12,825 nt of DNA from an uncultured Methanobrevibacter sp. (lineage in GTDB: Archaea; Methanobacteriota; Methanobacteria; Methanobacteriales; Methanobacteriaceae). Position 1 is the first letter of the stretch; each line of letters begins with the position of its first letter. The notes beneath the pieces were generated by a model. It made no database searches. It saw only the letters and a program-made list of their open reading frames with translations, and was not told where the DNA came from. A program made the position numbers and the translations under genes. Shown piece after piece: positions 7,336 through 12,825 of the stretch. Location: assembly GCA_946611495.1 (NCBI GenBank), contig CAMODR010000009.1, positions 1 through 12,825 on the forward strand, written 5' to 3'.

Positions 7336-7511
7336 GATTTTTCAATTTTGTTCAACATGCTATTTTTTTAAAGATTTTTTGCCAAAAATTCACTTATTTT
7401 TTTAATTTAACAGCAAAATTTTCATTTAAATTAAATAAAACTAGTATTTTTTTATTAAAATTTAATTTAAATAGTTAATCATTCTTTATTCTTACTAAAG
7501 TTATTAAAAAG

Positions 7512-7541
7512 TATTTATATTAAAAATAACAAATATATAAG
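7512..7541 (+). promoter_or_regulatory. TATA-like region before the transposase gene
   Basis: TATTTATATTAAA (7512-7524) and AAATATATAAG (7531-7541) are the best archaeal TATA-box candidates ahead of the transposase. A TAGG sequence at 7581-7584, about 11 bases before ATG 7596, is a weak ribosome binding site. Confidence 0.35.
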
Positions 7542-7586
7542 TAGTTATATGTAATTTTACAAGCATATAATTATATATTTTAGGTT

Positions 7587-8396
7587 TTGATTAATATGAT
7601 TACTGAACACCACATTTTAAGCAATTTTAATCAAGAAATTAATGAAATGGAAGAGGAATTTCGACTTATGTATTTTGCATCAGAAATCGTTGAAGGAACC
7701 TTCAATTTCTTTAAAATCAGACGAATAAGCTCCAAAGTCGGCAAGCCTCCTTTTAATCTCAAAGATATGATTAAACTAATTTTTTACGGCCATATTAACA
7801 AAATAACCAGCAGCGTGCAAGTCGCTTATCAGGCGAAATACAATCATCTATACCGATTGATTTCAAACTCCGCCGAACCCAGCGACAGAACAATCAGAGA
7901 CTATAACAAGTACTTCCAGCCAATCTACCAACTAATAATGAGTTTTATCCTGTATGCGGCAAAAACTATCGGATTAACAGATTTTAAGCATCTTTCCATT
8001 GATGGAACAATAAAAAGAGCTCACAACTCCCCATTCAACTTAATCAAAGAAAAAGACATCAAATTGCTCGTAAAACATTATTTGGTGGAAGAATTAACAA
8101 AAGAAGAAATTAAAAAGCTTAGGCGAACAGCACGGAAATTTATGGACGATAAATCAAAAACAGATAAGGAAAAAGTCGATATTCTTTTTCATTGGCGGCA
8201 TTTGCTGGACTGTTCGGGCCAAAAATCCCTTGCTTTGAATGATCATGATTCGAGATTAATGAAAATTAAGGATAATGGCCAGAAATATCCTAAATTTTCA
8301 TTTAACGTTCAGTTGGGAACAGATACGAAATCCAAGCTGATTTGCGGCGTTAAGTCGTCCAAAGCCCAACAGATCATTATCAAATTCCAGCCTTGA
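7587..8396 (+). CDS. IS1182-family transposase, N-terminal part (frameshifted)
   Basis: This is the first part of the IS transposase. The open frame can begin at TTG 7587, but ATG 7596 (MITEHHILSNF) is the likelier start. It contains the N-terminal helical DNA-binding domain typical of the family (KPPFNLKDMIKLIFYGH, about residues 53-69, and EPSDRTIRDY, 97-106). It also holds the first catalytic Asp in HLSIDGTIKRAHNS (D139 counted from TTG). The natural frame ends near codon GTT at 8349. The last residues after that (SSKAQQIIIKFQP) are out-of-frame read-through to a TGA at 8394. The missing DDE residues are in the following piece, so this product alone should be inactive. Confidence 0.88.
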   Translation: MINMITEHHILSNFNQEINEMEEEFRLMYFASEIVEGTFNFFKIRRISSKVGKPPFNLKDMIKLIFYGHINKITSSVQVAYQAKYNHLYRLISNSAEPSDRTIRDYNKYFQPIYQLIMSFILYAAKTIGLTDFKHLSIDGTIKRAHNSPFNLIKEKDIKLLVKHYLVEELTKEEIKKLRRTARKFMDDKSKTDKEKVDILFHWRHLLDCSGQKSLALNDHDSRLMKIKDNGQKYPKFSFNVQLGTDTKSKLICGVKSSKAQQIIIKFQP

Positions 8397-9055
8397 TGAA
8401 TCAGATCCTCGTCAATTTAAATACAAAACCAGAGAAAATCAGCGCGGATACGATTTATCTAACGATAGCAAACCTGGAATATTTGAAAAACTTGGGAATA
8501 ACTGCTTTAATTCCAACATCACTGCAAAATAGAAAGAATTCAGGCAAAATGCCTGACAATCCATTTGCTATAGATTACTTTGTATTTAATGAATATAAAA
8601 ATGTTTTCATTTGCCCCAATAACGAAGAATTAACCTTGGATGGAACTTATCCCGCGCCACAAGAAAAAGGAGGGCAAAACAAGCTTAAATTAATCTATTC
8701 TAACTTCAAAGCCTGCAACAAATGCATAAACAAGGGAGTGTGCTTTAAAAAAGGACATAGAACCATAACAAGGTACGTTCATGAACTTACATACGAAACA
8801 GAGAGAATAATATCATCCAAAGAAGGATTAAAGGATTATAAATTGCGTTCACGAACAGTGGAAGCACATAACGGCACTTTCAAAAACATCTACCATTATG
8901 ATTTCATCCCAATAACCGGTTTAAAAAGAGTTCAGAACCTAATATTCGCAATTGTAGCTTCGTACAACCTAATAAGACTATATAATCTGATAAACGATAA
9001 CAAAATGGACTTAAATTCAGTTATACAAAAAATAAGGCAAATATCATCAGATTAA
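8354..9055 (+). CDS. IS1182-family transposase, C-terminal part (frameshifted)
   Basis: This is the second part of the same transposase. Native sequence starts at about 8354 with VVQSPTDHYQIPAL, a segment normally continuous with LICGV of the first part. An isolated start at TTG 8393 or ATG 8396 is possible but unlikely to be used. The piece has the second catalytic Asp (SADTIY, D19 counted from 8393), a cysteine cluster (C74, C108, C111, C117), and the catalytic Glu in RSRTVEAHNGTFKN (E157). It ends with the hydrophobic family tail RVQNLIFAIVASYNLIRL. Inserting one base after 8353 would restore a single protein of about 490 residues. No slippery heptamer is visible at the junction, so programmed frameshifting looks unlikely and the element is probably dead on its own. 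Confidence 0.88.
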   Translation, partial: VVQSPTDHYQIPALMNQILVNLNTKPEKISADTIYLTIANLEYLKNLGITALIPTSLQNRKNSGKMPDNPFAIDYFVFNEYKNVFICPNNEELTLDGTYPAPQEKGGQNKLKLIYSNFKACNKCINKGVCFKKGHRTITRYVHELTYETERIISSKEGLKDYKLRSRTVEAHNGTFKNIYHYDFIPITGLKRVQNLIFAIVASYNLIRLYNLINDNKMDLNSVIQKIRQISSD

Positions 9056-9107
9056 AAAAAAAACGATGTTCAAAAAAATAAGAAAAAAGTGAAAAAAATT
9101 TAGAAAA

Positions 9108-9123
9108 AAATAATTTCTGCCAA
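9108..9123 (-). repeat. Right terminal inverted repeat of the IS
   Basis: AAATAATTTCTGCCAA, the exact inverse of 7320-7335. It marks the right boundary of the element. Confidence 0.85.
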
Positions 9124-9127
9124 AACA

Positions 9128-9137
9128 TTTATATAAA
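9128..9137 (+). promoter_or_regulatory. TATA box of the acyltransferase at 9156
   Basis: TTTATATAAA lies four bases outside the IS right repeat and about 24-33 bases before the two possible ATG starts (9156 and 9165). No ribosome binding site is seen, so a leaderless mRNA is likely. Everything upstream of this box now belongs to the IS. Confidence 0.5.
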
Positions 9138-9155
9138 AAAAAATTAAATATTTTT

Positions 9156-10169
9156 ATGATTAATATGCATGAAAATAGAATTTTTTATTATGATTTTTTA
9201 AGGGCATTTGCAATACTTGCTGTTGTTATGTGTCATATAGGATTCTTTTTTGGTTCATTAGATACCTTAACTAAAATAATCTATCACGATTCCATTCATG
9301 CAATTGGTTTGATGGGAGTTCCAATTTTTTTAATGCTTACAGGAGCATTATTATTAAATAAAAAAATTTCATTACCTAAATTTTTTAAAAGACGTTTTTC
9401 AAGAATTTGTTTTCCATTTATTTTTTGGGTAGTTATTATCCTAGCTTCAGGGTTTTTAATTTTTAATTGGAATCTTGAAATAGCACTAAGGAGATTTATG
9501 GGTGAAGCTTCAATACTTTGGTATTTTTGGACATTGATTGGAATTTATTTATTTATACCAATTATTAACTCATTTATAAGAGAATACCAAATGAAAGGTT
9601 TAGAATATTTTTTGATAATATGGTTTTTTACAATTTTACTAAAAACTTTTCAATTATGGCCTTTGTTTCCTCCCTTTGAATTTAATTTTAATTTTGAATT
9701 AAACTATTTTACCGATTTTATTGGGTTTGTTATTTTAGGTTATTATTTAGATAATAAAGATTTCAAAATTAATTCTATTAATATGCTAATAATTTCATGT
9801 TTAACATTAATTATTTCAATAGGGTTATATGATTACCTAATTTTAAATCATGTTTATATAGGGCCTGTATATCAAAATTTAATTAATGTATTCATGGCTA
9901 TAGGAATCTTTTTATTCATAAAACAATTGGATAAATTAAACATATTGGAACATATGAAAGATAATTTAATCGGCAAATTAATTACTTCATTAAGTATCTA
10001 TAGTTACGGCATTTATTTTGTTCATTTTATCATTTATCATTATTTCATGTTATTTGATTTTCATTCAAATAAAATGATTCCCATAATGATAATTATTGTT
10101 TTAGGAATTTCATGTGGAATAATATGGATTTTAAGTAAAATTCCCTATATAAATAGGGTTAGTTATTAA
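9156..10169 (+). CDS. Acyltransferase-3 family membrane protein (WecH/OafA-like)
   Basis: A 337-residue polytopic membrane protein with about ten hydrophobic segments. The N-terminal signature is YYDFLRAFAILAVVMCHIGF, with the conserved Asp (D13), Arg (R16) and presumed catalytic His (H27). It continues with GVPIFLMLTGALLL (54-67), a basic loop FFKRRFSRICFPFIFW (76-91), and LWYFWTLIGIYLFIPI (121-136), which is typical of O-acetyltransferases of the WecH/OafA type. The role is probably acetylation or other acylation of a surface polysaccharide. The start may be ATG 9156 or ATG 9165; neither has a Shine-Dalgarno sequence. It is only distantly similar to the acyltransferase at 568, so it is not a recent duplicate. 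It lies directly downstream of the IS and convergent with the glycosyltransferase pair. Confidence 0.85.
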   Translation: MINMHENRIFYYDFLRAFAILAVVMCHIGFFFGSLDTLTKIIYHDSIHAIGLMGVPIFLMLTGALLLNKKISLPKFFKRRFSRICFPFIFWVVIILASGFLIFNWNLEIALRRFMGEASILWYFWTLIGIYLFIPIINSFIREYQMKGLEYFLIIWFFTILLKTFQLWPLFPPFEFNFNFELNYFTDFIGFVILGYYLDNKDFKINSINMLIISCLTLIISIGLYDYLILNHVYIGPVYQNLINVFMAIGIFLFIKQLDKLNILEHMKDNLIGKLITSLSIYSYGIYFVHFIIYHYFMLFDFHSNKMIPIMIIIVLGISCGIIWILSKIPYINRVSY

Positions 10170-10433
10170 TATGGATTTGTAGAAACCATTAATTTTATGA
10201 AATTAGATTGATCTGTAAATATGTAAATCCATCCTTGAGTTTAGTTTATTAATGGGCTGGTTAAATCATAATGTGATTTCCCCTCAAACATCATATGCTG
10301 AATATTGTTTAACTGTTGTTTCTTTGAATAAACGGTGCATGTAATAAATAAAAAATTTACAAAAACAATTAAATTTGATAGATTCATTGATTTAATAACA
10401 ATCAAAACATGAAGAAAGTAATTCTCTTTTAGA

Positions 10434-10449
10434 AAAAATCATGATTTTT
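10434..10449. terminator. Palindrome at the end of the glycosyltransferase pair
   Basis: AAAAATCATGATTTTT is a perfect 16-base palindrome overlapping the stop codon of the minus-strand gene. Read on the minus strand it ends in a run of six T, as expected for an archaeal terminator. It lies in the 278-bp convergent gap, which otherwise shows no gene, and could also stop the plus-strand acyltransferase transcript. Confidence 0.4.
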
Positions 10450-11653
10450 ATCTTGAAAAAAATTTTTTTATTAATCTTAAAGGTTTTGTAATTTTCCAAG
10501 ATGATGAATTTAATAACTGCTTGTTTTGTTTTTTAACCTTTTTATAAGTCCTGTTTAAATTTTTATTTTTCTTTTTAAGAGTCTTTATATCTTTGTTTAA
10601 AGAAGTGATTTCACTATTTAAAAAATCAATTTCATCTTTTAAGGACTGAAATTCCTCATCAGAAAAACAATTTTGAGAAGAGAATCTTAATAAAAATAAT
10701 GGAGACCGATATTTATAATAAATCCTTTGATGACGACGTTTTAATTTATTGTCAAGAATATCCTTATCCACTCTTTTTAATACTGTTTGAATTAAATTAC
10801 ACACTTCAAAACTAAGATTTTCATCATAACCCTCATTATGTTCAAAAATTATTTCTATATACCTAAATAAACGTTTATACAATTCTATTAAAATTTTTTC
10901 AGAATGTAAATCATATTTGTCTAGAATTTCATAAATATCTAAAATTCTTTTCATTGGTGCAGTTAAATCAAAAGAGTTATTTGAAGAAGAATCAGGATTA
11001 GATACTCTGTAAAAATAATAAGGTTTATCTGTATAAACAATACATTTAGCTAAACAAGTTGTTTCATAGAAAAATGGATTATCCACCCATCCTCCACCAG
11101 GAGCCTCTATCATGCGAATACTATTTTCATCTAAAAAATCTTTACGATAAATACCAGACCATACCGAAGGATGACCATCAAGTATCTCTTCATTCCCATC
11201 GATATTGAAACATTCATGTAACGGTAGACTTTTTTTAACTGGTTCAATTTTTTTTATATGTTCACTACTTAAATCATCATAATGATAAAATACCCCTTTG
11301 ACCACATCAACGTTAGAATTATTAGTTAATCCATATAACGATTCAAGCATATCCAACTGAATAAAATCATCCGTTTCAATAATACTTATGTATTCTCCTA
11401 TAGCTATTTCGAGCCCCAAGTTTACTTGATGACCATAACTTTTTTCATTAGAAATTAATAATTTTGATCGAGGATCTTTATCAACATATTCCTTTAAGAC
11501 TTCTTGTGTTCCATCACTGGATCCCCCATCTATAAATATTACTTCTATATCTTTTAAGGTTTGATTTAAAACACTATCTACACATTCTTTAATATATTTT
11601 CTTACATTTAATGAAGGCATGATAACTGAAATTTTTGGTTTTTCCATGTCCAT
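10448..11653 (-). CDS. Family 2 glycosyltransferase with C-terminal coiled coil
   Basis: A 401-residue glycosyltransferase, presumably cytosolic or membrane-associated, that adds sugars to a surface glycan precursor. The GT-A domain begins at once with ISVIMPSLNVRKYIKECVDS (residues 8-27). It has IDGGSSDGTQEVL (41-53) for nucleotide binding, the metal motif ETDD (93-96), and a likely acid motif WVDNPFF (189-195). Residues about 335-380 are a lysine/asparagine-rich coiled coil, followed by LLNSSSWKITKPLRLIKKFF (380-399). There is no transmembrane segment; the basic tail may bind the membrane or a partner. The ATG at 11653 has an AGGTG ribosome binding site five bases upstream. It follows the other glycosyltransferase by 14 bases and is co-transcribed with it. 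The donor and acceptor sugars are unknown. Confidence 0.92.
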   Translation of the reverse strand: MDMEKPKISVIMPSLNVRKYIKECVDSVLNQTLKDIEVIFIDGGSSDGTQEVLKEYVDKDPRSKLLISNEKSYGHQVNLGLEIAIGEYISIIETDDFIQLDMLESLYGLTNNSNVDVVKGVFYHYDDLSSEHIKKIEPVKKSLPLHECFNIDGNEEILDGHPSVWSGIYRKDFLDENSIRMIEAPGGGWVDNPFFYETTCLAKCIVYTDKPYYFYRVSNPDSSSNNSFDLTAPMKRILDIYEILDKYDLHSEKILIELYKRLFRYIEIIFEHNEGYDENLSFEVCNLIQTVLKRVDKDILDNKLKRRHQRIYYKYRSPLFLLRFSSQNCFSDEEFQSLKDEIDFLNSEITSLNKDIKTLKKKNKNLNRTYKKVKKQNKQLLNSSSWKITKPLRLIKKFFSR

Positions 11654-11658
11654 AATAA

Positions 11659-11663
11659 CACCT
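11659..11663 (-). promoter_or_regulatory. Ribosome binding site of the glycosyltransferase at 11653
   Basis: AGGTG on the minus strand, five bases before ATG 11653, within the 14-base gap between the two glycosyltransferase genes. Confidence 0.6.
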
Positions 11664-11667
11664 AAAC

Positions 11668-12813
11668 TTAAATTTTGTGTTTTAATTTTCTTAAAATTTC
11701 AGTAGATTTCCAACTTCTTGAAGATAAAATTTCATCATACTGTTTTTTCAATTTTTTATTTTGCTTTTTTAATTTCTTGTTTTCACGTTTTAATTTTTTA
11801 ATTTTCCTATCATCATCATATTTCTGTACAGTTAAAATTAATTCCTTAGATGTGTTTGCAATAAGAGTTTCATCTAAAATTAATTTATTGCGAGGTGTCA
11901 AAATATCTACTAACAAGTCATAAAATTCTTTATCAAAAACCCAATTTTTGAAATTTTTCTGCATTTCAAAAAAATATAACTGTTTGAATTCATCTTTAAT
12001 CTCGAGTAATCTCCTATATACCAATTTAATTTTTCGATTATATGCTGTAACATTGTATGTTTCATCATCTAACAAACCAAATTTTTCAAATACTTCTAAT
12101 ATCAAATCATTGACCGTTATGAAATCTAGAAAACGTTTGTCGCCTGCTCGTGTAGACGATGCATCATACCATCTTCTTGTAAATAGATGTTCTTTAAGGA
12201 AATAAATTCTTTTTGCACTAAAGAAGACTTCCCAAAAGAAAACATTGTCTTCAAAAATAAGACCTTCGGGGAAAGTTGCTCCACATTTTTCAACAAATTC
12301 CCTATTATATAATTTACTCCATGGAGCGACACTAATGGTAAAAGCAAGATCACCTATATCTTTATAATCAAAAATTTCATCTCCAACAAAATCTGCTAAT
12401 TTATTCATACTGTACATTTCATTAGCATATGTTCTATCTGTAGCTTCATCGTAGTTCATAGCTTGGAAAAGTACAAAATCAACTTGTTTCTCTTCAGCAA
12501 CATTATAAGTTTTTTCCAGTGCTTCTAAATCCAACATATCATCGGAGTCCATTAGATATAAGTATTTTCCTTGTGCAAGTTTCATGCCATTATTAGTTGC
12601 AACGGCATGACCTCCATTTTTTTGAGAAATTACAGTAATTCTATCATCTTTTTCTGCATAAGAATTTAAAATATCAAGTGATTTATCAGTGGACCCATCG
12701 TTAATGCATATAATTTCAATATCTTTCAAAGTTTGATTTACAATACTATCCATGCAAATATTCAAATATGGTTCCACATTATATACGGGGATTACAACAG
12801 ACACTTTAACCAA
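11668..12813 (-). CDS. Family 2 glycosyltransferase with C-terminal coiled coil
   Basis: A 381-residue glycosyltransferase. The GT-A domain starts VSVVIPVYNVEPYL (4-17), with INDGSTDKSLDIL (37-49), the metal motif MDSDD (88-92), and an acid motif FEDNVFFWE (187-195). The tail has a strongly basic coil (about 336-362, repeated KKLKxxNKKLKK units) and then LSSRSWKSTEILRKL (363-377), matching the tail of the neighbouring glycosyltransferase. The start is TTG at 12813-12811. It is chosen because GGTGGTG lies five bases upstream, the same layout as the next gene, and because MVKVSVVIPVYN is a normal family start. A start further right, outside the window, is not needed. It is the upstream member of the pair and may be part of a longer operon entering from the right. 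The sugar specificity is unknown. Confidence 0.92.
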   Translation of the reverse strand: MVKVSVVIPVYNVEPYLNICMDSIVNQTLKDIEIICINDGSTDKSLDILNSYAEKDDRITVISQKNGGHAVATNNGMKLAQGKYLYLMDSDDMLDLEALEKTYNVAEEKQVDFVLFQAMNYDEATDRTYANEMYSMNKLADFVGDEIFDYKDIGDLAFTISVAPWSKLYNREFVEKCGATFPEGLIFEDNVFFWEVFFSAKRIYFLKEHLFTRRWYDASSTRAGDKRFLDFITVNDLILEVFEKFGLLDDETYNVTAYNRKIKLVYRRLLEIKDEFKQLYFFEMQKNFKNWVFDKEFYDLLVDILTPRNKLILDETLIANTSKELILTVQKYDDDRKIKKLKRENKKLKKQNKKLKKQYDEILSSRSWKSTEILRKLKHKI

Positions 12814-12818
12814 ATAAA

Positions 12819-12825
12819 CACCACC
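12819..12825 (-). promoter_or_regulatory. Ribosome binding site supporting the TTG start at 12813
   Basis: GGTGGTG on the minus strand, five bases before TTG 12813. It is close to the archaeal consensus (GGAGGTGAT) and decides this unusual start. It touches the window edge. Confidence 0.6.

Larger units (their letters stand above)
7320..9123 (+). mobile_element. IS1182-like insertion sequence (frameshifted)
   Basis: A 1804-bp element bounded by perfect 16-base inverted repeats, TTGGCAGAAATTATTT at 7320-7335 and its complement at 9108-9123. It carries a single transposase gene reading rightward, which is broken by a one-base deletion. Size, gene content and the DDE transposase with an internal cysteine cluster fit the IS1182 family. 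No clear target-site duplication is visible: the left flank is TAGAGTG and the right flank AACATTT. A leader of about 260 bases between the left repeat and the transposase holds AT-rich sequence with TATA-like elements. The element separates the phosphonate operon from the acyltransferase at 9156. Confidence 0.88.

Noticed and set aside
10142..10157. CCCTATataaATAGGG palindrome at the end of the acyltransferase gene.
   Set aside because: It lies inside the coding sequence, has only six-base arms, and no T run follows. It is likely incidental.
10170..10447. Minus-strand peptide pieces (MHRLFKETTVKQYSAYDV) and an 8-base inverted repeat ATGGATTT/AAATCCAT (10171-10178, 10225-10232).
   Set aside because: Stops follow quickly, no family is recognised, and the arms are short with a long loop. 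This could be chance in AT-rich DNA.
1..12825. CRISPR array, tRNA or rRNA genes.
   Set aside because: No regularly spaced repeats and no tRNA- or rRNA-like conserved segments were seen on either strand.

Overview
The window looks like part of a cell-surface polysaccharide locus from a host-associated methanogenic archaeon of the Methanobacteriales, most likely Methanobrevibacter or a close relative. This is inferred from very AT-rich DNA, archaeal TATA boxes about 25 bases before several start codons, GGTG-type ribosome binding sites, and glycosyltransferases with lysine-rich coiled-coil tails. There is no rRNA or methanogenesis marker here, so the genus is not proven.

Layout, left to right. 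At 1-388 (minus) is the N-terminal part of a UDP-galactopyranose mutase (glf) that runs off the left edge. At 568-1608 (plus) is an acyltransferase-3 family membrane protein. From 1609 to about 2810 there is no intact gene, but two decayed ones can be read: the C-terminal tail of a glycosyltransferase on the plus strand ending at 2319, and the C-terminus of a second glf on the minus strand at about 2587-2737. A 10-bp inverted repeat with longer flanking pairing (2458-2512) lies between these convergent remnants.

From 6993 down to 2810 (minus) is a tightly packed four-gene phosphonate operon: a LicC/PntC-like nucleotidyltransferase, a PEP phosphomutase fused to an N-terminal cytidylyltransferase-like domain, phosphonopyruvate decarboxylase, and an iron-type alcohol dehydrogenase expected to act as phosphonoacetaldehyde reductase. 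Together these would turn PEP into phosphonopyruvate, then phosphonoacetaldehyde, then 2-hydroxyethylphosphonate, and activate the product with CTP, probably for attachment to a surface glycan or lipid. No aminotransferase is present, so hydroxyethylphosphonate is a better guess than aminoethylphosphonate. Two near-identical 17-bp palindromic boxes sit at the operon start.

At 7320-9123 is an IS1182-like insertion sequence with 16-bp terminal inverted repeats. Its transposase is split by a one-base deletion near 8353. Directly after its right end come a TATA box and a second acyltransferase-3 gene (9156-10169, plus). The right end holds two family-2 glycosyltransferases on the minus strand (12813 to 10448), 14 bases apart and both preceded by GGTG ribosome binding sites.

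The mix of sugar-precursor, glycosyltransferase, acyltransferase and phosphonate genes with an IS and decaying copies is typical of a rapidly rearranging surface-glycan locus. The most interesting element is the archaeal phosphonate operon embedded in it.
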